Shown in pieces: positions 1 to 7,126 of a DNA stretch of 64,000 nucleotides (positions within the stretch are counted from its first letter, which is position 1; each line of letters starts with the position of its first letter). The notes under the pieces are model-generated. The model had not been told where the DNA came from. It was given only the letters and a program-made list of their open reading frames with translations, and made no database searches. This DNA is from Acidisoma silvae (lineage in GTDB: Bacteria > Pseudomonadota > Alphaproteobacteria > Acetobacterales > Acetobacteraceae): contig NZ_JAESVB010000001.1 of NCBI RefSeq assembly GCF_020618775.1, positions 806,001 to 870,000 on the forward strand, read 5' to 3'. The position numbers and the translations under genes were made by a program.

Positions 1-86
1 AGCGACACGTCGCTCAGTGCCCGGAACGTCCCGAAATTATGGGTGACATTGCGGATGGCGAGTTTGACGCTCGCTTCAGTGGACAA
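1..86 (-). CDS. ABC transporter ATP-binding protein, N-terminal fragment
   Basis: Partial: only the first 28 codons lie in the window and the gene continues off the left edge. Read from a TTG at 84-86, the peptide contains VTHNFGTFRALSDVS, the usual opening beta-strands of an ABC ATPase before the Walker A loop, which would be off the edge. No better in-frame start precedes the TTG. The substrate and the rest of the operon cannot be told. The 182 bases between this start and the surE stop hold only weak GC-rich hairpins. Confidence 0.5.
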   Translation of the reverse strand, partial: MSTEASVKLAIRNVTHNFGTFRALSDVS

Positions 87-268
87 GGGACAATCTCTCG
101 GGCCGGCGTGACTTGGACTGCATATTGAAACCCATTCGACACAGAAAGTCGCCGCAGGCTGCCTGTGGCCGCTGCGGCGTGCAAGCCTTTCGTGAAGCAA
201 TTCCCGTGCCTGAGGCGTTTGGCCTCAGCGGCCCTATCCCACGGAGTTTGCTCCCAAATCCGCCGAGG

Positions 269-1054
269 TCAGGCGACAGGGGCGCCGATCTTTTGCCGCA
301 GATCGGCAAAAATCGCGTCCTGCGTGCGCTCGAACTGTAGCGGCGTCACGCTGACATGGCCGGCGGCCAGCGCTGCGGTTTCTGTTCCGGTATCGTCGGG
401 TTCGGCCGTGCGGGTCAGCTGCAGCCAGTGGTAGTCGCCCTGGCGTGGGTCTTGCCGGGTCAGCACCTCGACGCCGTCCAGACGACCGCGCCCCTGGCGC
501 GTCACCATCAGCGGCCGCGCCTGATCCACCGCGACGGCCGGAAAATTGATGTTCAGGCAGGCGCCCTTGGCCCAATCAAGGCCGGCCACCTGCCGGATGA
601 TGCCGGCCGCGAGGCTGCGCGACGTGTCCCACGGCACGGCGTTCCGGTTCGCAAAGGCCTGGCTCAGCGCGATGGAGGGAATGCCCAGCAGCATTCCCGT
701 CATCGCCGCGCCGACCGTGCCGGAAAACATCGTCTCCACGCCGATATTGGCGCCGCGATTGATGCCCGACAGGATAAGGTCCGGCGGGAGGCCGGCCATC
801 AGGTGCTTAACGCCGATGGCGACGCAATCCGCCGGGGTGCCGGGAACGGCGAAACGCCGCTCGCCCGCCGGCGCAATCCGCAGCGGATCATGCAGGCTGA
901 TGGAATGCGACGTGCCGCTCTGGTCATGGGCCGGGGCCACCACCCAGACCTCCCGCGCGATCTGCGCCGCCACCTGAGCCAAAACGGCAAGGCCGGGCGC
1001 GTCGATCCCGTCGTCATTGGTCAGCAGCACGCGGTTGAACAGGGGAGCAGTCAT
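269..1054 (-). CDS. surE: 5'/3'-nucleotidase SurE
   Basis: SurE is a metal-dependent nucleoside-monophosphate phosphatase, classically tied to stationary-phase survival. The 261-residue length is normal for the family. The N-terminus carries LLTNDDGIDAPG (NDDG at 13-16, metal ligands). Further on are AHDQSGTSHS (phosphate contacts), GTPADCVAIG and LSGINRGANIG, all family signatures. The ATG at 1054 follows an AGG-containing stretch. It is divergent from rpe, with about 100 bases between the two starts. In many alphaproteobacteria surE sits with serS and pcm; neither is visible here. Confidence 0.96.
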   Translation of the reverse strand: MTAPLFNRVLLTNDDGIDAPGLAVLAQVAAQIAREVWVVAPAHDQSGTSHSISLHDPLRIAPAGERRFAVPGTPADCVAIGVKHLMAGLPPDLILSGINRGANIGVETMFSGTVGAAMTGMLLGIPSIALSQAFANRNAVPWDTSRSLAAGIIRQVAGLDWAKGACLNINFPAVAVDQARPLMVTRQGRGRLDGVEVLTRQDPRQGDYHWLQLTRTAEPDDTGTETAALAAGHVSVTPLQFERTQDAIFADLRQKIGAPVA

Positions 1055-1154
1055 CGGTCAGCCTATCGTCGTTTGAGCAGGCAGAATGCGACGAAAGGCG
1101 GACAAGCGGCCAGCCCCCCTGTCATGCCCGCCGCGAAGGCGATATGCTGGCGGC

Positions 1155-1838
1155 ATGACACGTCCTCTCATCATCAATCCCTCCATCCTTTCCGCCGATT
1201 TCGGGCATTTCGCCGAAGAGACGCAGGCGATAGACGCCGGCGGCGCCGATTGGCTGCATCTGGACGTGATGGACGGCATGTTCGTGCCCAATATCAGCTT
1301 CGGGCCGGGCGTCATCGAAGCGGTGCGGAAGGTCAGCAAAAGCCCGATCGACACGCATCTGATGATCGAAGCGCCGGACCGTTATCTGGAAACCTATGCC
1401 AAGGCTGGGTCCAAGCGTATTTCCGTGCATGTCGAAACCTGCCCGCATCTCAACCGCACGCTGCAGGCCATTCGCGGCCTCGGCCTTAAGGCCGGCATCG
1501 CCATCAACCCGTCCACCTCGGAAGAGGCGATCCGCTACAGCCTGGACGCGGCCGATCAGGTTCTGGTCATGACCGTGAACCCCGGCTTCGGCGGGCAGGC
1601 CTTCCTGCCGCTGACGCTGGAAAAGATCCGCCGCATTCGCGCGCTGATCGGTGACCGCCCGATCGATATCGGGGTCGATGGCGGTGTCACGGTCGAAACG
1701 GCGGAGCTGGCGGCAAAGGCCGGCGCCAATGTCTTCGTCGCCGGCTCCTCCGCCTTCAAGGGCGGCCCCGCGCATTACGCCGCAAATATCGCGGCGCTGA
1801 AGGCGGCTGTGGAACGCGGTGCCGCCGAGCGCGGCTAG
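1155..1838 (+). CDS. rpe: Ribulose-phosphate 3-epimerase
   Basis: It interconverts D-ribulose 5-phosphate and D-xylulose 5-phosphate in the pentose phosphate pathway, as a cytosolic TIM-barrel enzyme. Visible signatures are SILSADF near the start, LHLDVMDGMFVPN (metal ligands His and Asp), HLMIEAP, VNPGFGGQ and IGVDGGVT (phosphate-binding loop). I chose the ATG at 1155 because it gives MTRPLIINPSILSADF, the usual family N-terminus. An earlier in-frame ATG at 1086 would add 23 unrelated residues. The product is 227 residues. A double-hairpin repeat lies just past the stop. Confidence 0.96.
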   Translation: MTRPLIINPSILSADFGHFAEETQAIDAGGADWLHLDVMDGMFVPNISFGPGVIEAVRKVSKSPIDTHLMIEAPDRYLETYAKAGSKRISVHVETCPHLNRTLQAIRGLGLKAGIAINPSTSEEAIRYSLDAADQVLVMTVNPGFGGQAFLPLTLEKIRRIRALIGDRPIDIGVDGGVTVETAELAAKAGANVFVAGSSAFKGGPAHYAANIAALKAAVERGAAERG

Positions 1839-1862
1839 GATCGTTCAGTTTTCACGGAAACG

Positions 1863-1946
1863 ACGTCATTCCCGCGAAAGCGGGAATCATCTCCCTCTGG
1901 CACAGGAATAGGGCGTAGAAGATGCCCGCTTTCGCGGGCATGACGT
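1863..1946. repeat. Double-hairpin intergenic repeat, copy 1
   Basis: The element is bounded by ACGTCAT on the left and its inverse ATGACGT on the right. Each end has its own small palindrome: TCCCGCGAAAGCGGGA on the left and GCCCGCTTTCGCGGGC on the right. The two arms are also inverse to each other, so the whole 84 bp can fold as one long stem or as two hairpins. It fills the gap between the convergent genes rpe and the bestrophin gene and could terminate both. Related copies lie at 28410-28490 and 56525-56605. Confidence 0.85.
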
Positions 1947-1991
1947 TTAGGGGTGAGTCCGCAACGAAAACTGTCGATATAGTCTGGCTGG

Positions 1992-2879
1992 TCAGGGAAG
2001 AATGCCGTTCTGCGGCGTGATCGGCGGCGGCACGTCCGTCACGCCGATCGACTGCAGAAGGTCGATTTCCAGCGTCCGGGTTATGGCCTTCATCGGCACG
2101 TCATGCATGTCGTTGCTGAACGGGTCTTCCAGATCGTCGCCGACCTCGTTCAGGATCAGGAACATGAAGCCGATCAGGGCCGAGCCCAGCGGCGTCGCCA
2201 GAGCCAGCGCCTTCACCAGTCCCAGCGGCAGCACCACGCAATAGGCGCCGCTGAAGACCAGCGGCAAGGCGCTGTATTGGCGCGGCAAGGGCGTGTTCTT
2301 GATCCGCTCCAAACCGCCCTGGGCATCGACCACGGCAGCCAGCGTGCGGTCCAGATTGGCGACGGTCACCGTATCCAATTTTCCGTCGCTGCGGGCAGCG
2401 GCCAGATCGCGTCCCATGGCGATCTGGATCGCCATCGGCACATTGGCGGCGCGGCCGCAGGTCTCGGCCAGGTCGGGCGGCAGATATTGCGCCAGCACCT
2501 CTGCGCTCGACTGCCGCAGCAGATGGCAGCGCAGCGCCAGGGCATAGGCGATCTGGCATCGGATCAGGCGACGGCCCAGCGCCGCATCGTCGATCTGCGT
2601 CAGAACCCCACGGGCGAAATTGCGGGAATTGTTGAGGATTGCGCCCCACAGCGTGCGCGCCTCCCACCAGCGGGCATAGGCGGCATTGTTGCGGATGGTG
2701 AGGATCAGCGCGATGGCGCTGCCCAGCAAGGGCAGCGGCAGCATCGGAATCGCCAGCCAATGCCAATGCAGCCAGACATAGGCAAAGGTTATGGCGACGT
2801 CATAGGCGACGAGCGTGGCCAGCGCCAAAGCATTGCGGCGCAGCAGCCACCCAAGGTGAATGCCGCGCGAAACGATCAT
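1992..2879 (-). CDS. Bestrophin / UPF0187 family anion channel protein
   Basis: This is a predicted integral inner-membrane protein of 295 residues, the typical length for bacterial bestrophin homologues, which form pentameric ion channels. Two hydrophobic segments follow the N-terminus (about residues 17-60). The conserved block NNAAYARWWEARTLWG follows, the bestrophin hallmark around the channel neck. A second hydrophobic pair lies near residues 205-245, then an acidic EVGDDLEDPF stretch like that of the family. An AAAGGA ribosome site sits 8 bases before the ATG. Which ion is carried cannot be told from sequence. Confidence 0.9.
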   Translation of the reverse strand: MIVSRGIHLGWLLRRNALALATLVAYDVAITFAYVWLHWHWLAIPMLPLPLLGSAIALILTIRNNAAYARWWEARTLWGAILNNSRNFARGVLTQIDDAALGRRLIRCQIAYALALRCHLLRQSSAEVLAQYLPPDLAETCGRAANVPMAIQIAMGRDLAAARSDGKLDTVTVANLDRTLAAVVDAQGGLERIKNTPLPRQYSALPLVFSGAYCVVLPLGLVKALALATPLGSALIGFMFLILNEVGDDLEDPFSNDMHDVPMKAITRTLEIDLLQSIGVTDVPPPITPQNGILP

Positions 2880-2923
2880 CCGGCGGTCCTTTGCACGTCG
2901 ATAACCTTGGCTCCCTGCCGCTT

Positions 2924-4303
2924 TTAGCCGAAGGCGATCAGGTCGCCGCTCTTCAGCGTCACCAGCACGCGGCCGTCGGCCACGATGGGGGCTGCGGCGG
3001 CAGGCGAGGGCAGGTCGATCATCTCGGACAGATTGCCGGTCGCGGCATCGATCACGGCAAGGCGCTTGTCATTGCTGGCCAGGAACAGGTTGCCGCCGGC
3101 GACGACGGGGCCCCACCAATAGATCGGGTTGCGCAGTTTCTTCATGTTCTTGAAGGGCGGCATCTGATGCACCCATTTCACCTGACCGGTGGTGGTGGAC
3201 AAAGCCGCCAGCTGCTGGTCGGTCGAGAGCGTAAAGACCCAGTTGCCGGCGACGAACATGGTCTGGTCGGTCGCGAAGTCACGCTCCCACAGGCGGCGGC
3301 CGGTGGGCAGGTCGATCGACAGAACGATGCCGCCCAGGCTGCCGGCGAAGACGCGGCCCTGGTCGATCACCGGCATGCCGACGATGGCGGAAAGCTGCGA
3401 CAGGCCGCTGCCCGTGGCGCCCAGATTGTCCGACCACAGAACTTCGCCGCTGTCGCTGTTCAGCGTCAGCAGATCGCCCGAGCTGAAGCCGGCCACGACG
3501 GTGCTTCCGCTGACGGCCGGCGCCGGCAGGCCCAGCACGCCGGTCTGCACATTGCGGGCCTGGCGCGACCAGACGATGCTGCCGTCCTTGACGTCGATGC
3601 CGACGATCGAGGCGTCGATCAGGCTGACATAGATGCGACCGCCGGCGATGGTGGGCGCGGTGCGCGCGGGCGAGCCGAGCGGCTTGCGCCAACGGATGGC
3701 ACCGGTTTTGGGGTCGAAGCAGATGATCTCCCCGAAACCGGTCGCGGCATAGACGGCGCCGTTGTCATAGCTGACGCCGCCGCCGACATCGAAGCTGCGC
3801 GAGCCCTTGGGCCGAACATAGGTGCGCCACAGATTGTCGCCGGTCTTGAGGTCGAAGGCGCTGACCTGGCCGTCGGCGCTCATGCTGAAGACCAGGCCAT
3901 TGGCGACGACGGGCGGATTGGGAATGCGATGGCGATAGGCGGTGCCTTCGCCGATATCGGCGGACCACAGCTGACTGATCTTGGCGCTGATGGTGCTGAC
4001 GCCCGGATCATGTGCCGGATTACCGCCCTGCTGCGCCCATTGCAGGCCGGCAACCGGCATCGGCAGTGTGACGGGCTGGGTCAGCGTCGGGTCGACGACC
4101 AGGGCAGAGGCCGAGCTCATGACATTGATGCGCGTGCCGGGCAGCGGCGGGGTCTCGTCGCCGCCGATGAAGCCGCAGGCGGTCAGCGCCAGCGGCAGGC
4201 CGAAGGCGGCTGCCCGGCCAAGCGCCTGCCGGCGTGTCAGCAGTTTGCGATCCGCCTCGGTGGCAGACAGGGGGCGGTCGGGTCGGGCAATCATGCGGCT
4301 CAT
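2924..4303 (-). CDS. bamB: Outer-membrane assembly lipoprotein BamB-like (PQQ-type beta-propeller)
   Basis: A 459-residue lipoprotein: a charged N-terminus, a hydrophobic stretch at about 30-41, and the lipobox LTAC with the lipid-bearing Cys at 43. The rest is repeated propeller blades, each with a motif such as GLVFSMSADGQVSAFDLKTG or GAVYAATGFGEIICFDPKTG. This fits BamB, a scaffold of the BAM complex that inserts outer-membrane proteins. Its immediate upstream partner is a YfgM-like protein, the arrangement seen with bamB in many proteobacteria. The usual third member, der (engA), does not follow; a bestrophin gene does. Confidence 0.9.
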   Translation of the reverse strand: MSRMIARPDRPLSATEADRKLLTRRQALGRAAAFGLPLALTACGFIGGDETPPLPGTRINVMSSASALVVDPTLTQPVTLPMPVAGLQWAQQGGNPAHDPGVSTISAKISQLWSADIGEGTAYRHRIPNPPVVANGLVFSMSADGQVSAFDLKTGDNLWRTYVRPKGSRSFDVGGGVSYDNGAVYAATGFGEIICFDPKTGAIRWRKPLGSPARTAPTIAGGRIYVSLIDASIVGIDVKDGSIVWSRQARNVQTGVLGLPAPAVSGSTVVAGFSSGDLLTLNSDSGEVLWSDNLGATGSGLSQLSAIVGMPVIDQGRVFAGSLGGIVLSIDLPTGRRLWERDFATDQTMFVAGNWVFTLSTDQQLAALSTTTGQVKWVHQMPPFKNMKKLRNPIYWWGPVVAGGNLFLASNDKRLAVIDAATGNLSEMIDLPSPAAAAPIVADGRVLVTLKSGDLIAFG

Positions 4304-4406
4304 TCAGGAACGCCAATCTTTTCGAGGCTGACTACAAGAGGGGCAGCGTGGCGAAAGCATGGCGCCTTCGCCCAGATATGTCAGTTTGTCCGTCAAAGCG
4401 CCGCTA

Positions 4407-5078
4407 TCACTGCGCGGGCGGCGGCGCGCCGAGCGCCTGCGCCAGGGCATTGGCCATATTGCGCATATCGGCAGGCGTCGAAATATCGCCGGCGACCTGC
4501 TGAAGCGTCTTGATGGCCTGATCCTTGTGGCCGGTGCGGATGCTGAGCAGCGCCAGATATTGCAGGGCCAGCGGCCGCCACGGGCTGCTATCGGCGGCGA
4601 GGCCTTCCAGCCGCGCTTGGATTAGCGAGGGTTCGGCCGTGTCGATCTCATGCGAGGCCCAGCCGAGAGTCGCGACCTGGCGCAGCACCGGATTGAGGTT
4701 GCCGTCATTGATCAGCCCGTCCCAGATCGGCTCGGCCTCTTTCAGATGGCCCGAATCGGCCAGTAGGCTCGCCTGGTTGAGCTTGGCGAGGGTCGCATAG
4801 CCTTGCGGAGAGGAATCCGCGACCGCGCCGAAGGACTGGGCCAGATGGTCGCGGTCGGCGGCAGAGCCACGCTGACCAGCCTGTTCCATCACGGCCAGAT
4901 AGGCTGAACCGGCGCGGGCGTTCAGTTGGCCCTGGTGCCAGGACCAGACCTGCCAGCCAGCGACACCCAGAATCACAAGCACGACGACGCCGATGAGCAG
5001 GATCGCATAGCGGCGCGCGAAGCGCGCAACCCGCTCCGCCCGGATATCCTCATCGACTTCGTCGAAAATATCGACCAC
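4407..5078 (-). CDS. YfgM-like tetratricopeptide membrane protein
   Basis: A 223-residue protein with an acidic N-terminus (VDIFDEVDEDIRAER), one membrane helix at about 25-44 (ILLIGVVVLVILGVAGW) and a helical, TPR-like periplasmic part. This matches the TPR_21 / YfgM family, ancillary to the SecYEG translocon and periplasmic chaperones. The start is a GTG at 5078 preceded by GGAGG at proper spacing. It lies upstream of bamB on the same strand, with 103 bases between them. The C-terminus ends in a short Pro/Ala-rich tail. Confidence 0.88.
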   Translation of the reverse strand: MVDIFDEVDEDIRAERVARFARRYAILLIGVVVLVILGVAGWQVWSWHQGQLNARAGSAYLAVMEQAGQRGSAADRDHLAQSFGAVADSSPQGYATLAKLNQASLLADSGHLKEAEPIWDGLINDGNLNPVLRQVATLGWASHEIDTAEPSLIQARLEGLAADSSPWRPLALQYLALLSIRTGHKDQAIKTLQQVAGDISTPADMRNMANALAQALGAPPPAQ

Positions 5079-5204
5079 GCTACGCCTCCGGCAAACCTCT
5101 TGAATCCGCGCCCCGCGAGGGTTTTCCTCACCGGCCGCAAACGGGGCCGGACCATAGCGGCGGCGCGGAGCGAGAGCAAACCTCTAGCGGTAAGGACGGG
5201 CGGA

Positions 5205-5690
5205 ATGGCCGAAAGCGTCTATGATTTTAGCCTCAAGACGCTGCGGGGCGAGGATTTTCCGCTGGGCGCACTGCGCGGCCGGCCGCTGCTGATCGTCAAT
5301 ACCGCTTCCCAATGCGGCTTCACGCCGCAATATGCCGGGCTTCAGGCGCTCCAGACGGCATGGGGCGGCCAGGACGGCGGATTAGTGATTATCGGCGTGC
5401 CGAGCAATGATTTCGGCAATCAGGAACCGGGCGACGCAACAGCCATCGGTGCTTTCTGCGAGGCCAATTACGGCGTCACCTTCGCGATGATGGAAAAGGC
5501 GCATGTGAAGGGGGCGGACGCCCATCCGCTGTTCCGCTGGCTGGGCGGCCAGGCCGGTTTCCTCGGCAAGCCGCGCTGGAATTTCTACAAATACCTGACG
5601 AAGCGGGACGGCAGCCTGGCCGAATGGTTTTCCAGCAAGACCGCGCCCGAATCCCCGAAACTGCAAAGCGCGATCAAGGCAGTCGTCTAA
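5205..5690 (+). CDS. Glutathione peroxidase family thiol peroxidase
   Basis: It reduces hydroperoxides, probably with thioredoxin or glutathione as donor. Family motifs are in order: VNTASQCGFTPQY with the peroxidatic Cys at 37 (Cys rather than selenocysteine), GVPSNDFGNQEPG containing the catalytic Gln, and PRWNFYKYL with the catalytic Trp and Asn. The ATG at 5205 gives a 161-residue protein of normal length and has AAGGA about 10 bases upstream; further upstream in-frame starts would read through yfgM's promoter. The next gene starts 3 bases after the stop, so the two are probably cotranscribed. Confidence 0.95.
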   Translation: MAESVYDFSLKTLRGEDFPLGALRGRPLLIVNTASQCGFTPQYAGLQALQTAWGGQDGGLVIIGVPSNDFGNQEPGDATAIGAFCEANYGVTFAMMEKAHVKGADAHPLFRWLGGQAGFLGKPRWNFYKYLTKRDGSLAEWFSSKTAPESPKLQSAIKAVV

Positions 5691-5693
5691 ACC

Positions 5694-7028
5694 ATGAGCC
5701 ATCTTCTGCATCGCGGCCTGCGCGATATCCCGCCGCAGGCGGTCTCGGCCGAGGGGCTGATCGTACGTCTGGCCGATGGGCGGGAGATTATCGATGCCAG
5801 CGGCGGTGCCGCTGTCTCCTGCCTGGGCCACGGCCATCCGCGCGTCATTGCGGCGCTCCGCGCGCAGGTGGAGACCTTGCCCTTCGCCTATAACGGCTTC
5901 TTCACGACAGCGCCCGCCGAGGCGCTGGCGGACAGGCTGGTAGGCGCAGCGCCCGGTGGCCTGACCCACGCCTATTTCGTGTCGGGCGGGTCGGAAGCGA
6001 ATGAGGCCGCGATCAAGCTGGCGCGGCAGTATTTCGTCGAAATCGGCCAGACGCAGCGCCACCGCTTCATCGCCCGCCGGCAGAGCTATCACGGCAATAC
6101 GCTGGGGGCCTTGTCGGCCGGCGGCAATATGGCGCGGCGGGCTTTGTATCAGCCGCTGCTGAGCGACGCCTTCAGCCACGTTTCCCCGGCTTTCGCCTAT
6201 CGCGGCCAGGAACCGGCGCAGAGCGAGGCCGATTACGTGGCGCGTCTGGCGGCCGAGCTGGAGGCCGAGTTTCAGCGTGTGGGGCCAGACAGGGTGGCGG
6301 CCTTCATCGCGGAACCCGTGGTCGGCGCGACGCTGGGCGCGGCCACCGCACCGGCCGGCTATTTCCAGGCGATGCGCGCGGTCTGCGACCGTCATGGTGC
6401 GCTACTGCTGCTGGATGAGGTGATGTGCGGCATGGGCCGCACCGGCACGCTGCATGCCTGGGAGCAGGAAGGCGTTGCGCCCGATATCCAGATGATCGCC
6501 AAGGGCCTGGGTGGCGGTTACCAGCCCATCGGCGGCATTCTGATCTCGGGCCGCATCATCGCAGCATTGGAAGCGGGTAGCGGTGCCTTCGCCCATGGCC
6601 ATACCTATCTGGCCCATGCCACGGCCTGCGCGGCGGCGCTCGCCGTGCAGCAGGTGATCGCGGATGATGATCTGCTGGCCAATGTGCGCGCCATGGGGAT
6701 CAGGCTGGATGACCGGCTGCGGGCGCGCTTCGGCAATCATGCCCATATCGGCGATGTGCGCGGGCGCGGCCTGTTCCAGGCGATCGAACTGGTGGCGGAT
6801 CGTGACACGAAAACGCCCTTCGATCCGGGGCTGCGGCTGCATGAGCGCATCAAGGCGGAAGCCTTCGCGCGCGGCATGGCCTGCTACCCGATGGGCGGCA
6901 CCATCGACGGCCGCCGGGGCGACCATGTTCTGCTCGCCCCGCCCTATATCGCAACCGGCGCGGAGATAGACCGCATCGTGGAGATACTGGGCGAGGCGGT
7001 GGACGCGGCTATTTGGTCGGTGGGGTGA
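5694..7028 (+). CDS. Class III pyridoxal-phosphate aminotransferase
   Basis: A 444-residue fold-type I PLP enzyme of the class III (ornithine / omega-amino acid) group. It has FVSGGSEANEAAIKLARQY, LLLDEVMCGMGRTGTLHAWE with the PLP-pyridine Asp, and MIAKGLGGGYQPIGG with the Schiff-base Lys at 270. The C-terminal GDHVLLAPPYIAT block is also typical. The substrate cannot be assigned from motifs alone; an amine- or omega-amino acid donor is likely. It follows the peroxidase gene by 3 bases, probably read by translational coupling because no clear Shine-Dalgarno is visible. Confidence 0.92.
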   Translation: MSHLLHRGLRDIPPQAVSAEGLIVRLADGREIIDASGGAAVSCLGHGHPRVIAALRAQVETLPFAYNGFFTTAPAEALADRLVGAAPGGLTHAYFVSGGSEANEAAIKLARQYFVEIGQTQRHRFIARRQSYHGNTLGALSAGGNMARRALYQPLLSDAFSHVSPAFAYRGQEPAQSEADYVARLAAELEAEFQRVGPDRVAAFIAEPVVGATLGAATAPAGYFQAMRAVCDRHGALLLLDEVMCGMGRTGTLHAWEQEGVAPDIQMIAKGLGGGYQPIGGILISGRIIAALEAGSGAFAHGHTYLAHATACAAALAVQQVIADDDLLANVRAMGIRLDDRLRARFGNHAHIGDVRGRGLFQAIELVADRDTKTPFDPGLRLHERIKAEAFARGMACYPMGGTIDGRRGDHVLLAPPYIATGAEIDRIVEILGEAVDAAIWSVG

Positions 7029-7042
7029 TGAAACCCGCCCGC

Positions 7043-7075
7043 TATTAGCAGAGAGGCCTCGCCTCTCTGCTAATA
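7043..7075. terminator. Perfect 15-bp hairpin after the aminotransferase gene
   Basis: A perfect inverted repeat with arms at 7043-7057 and 7061-7075 and a 3-base CTC loop. It begins 15 bases after the aminotransferase stop and ends 51 bases before the next start. The short AGTTT after it is only a weak U-tract, so it could be a terminator, a transcript stabiliser or an operator for the downstream Hint-protein gene. Confidence 0.6.
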
Positions 7076-7126
7076 AGTTTCGTATGGTAAACGAGCGACG
7101 CAAGAATCGCCCAGGGAAATACCATC

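Noticed and set aside
150-179. CGCCGCAG/CTGCGGCG hairpin near the left end
   Set aside because: Short stem, long loop and no T-run; GC-rich chance pairing is likely.
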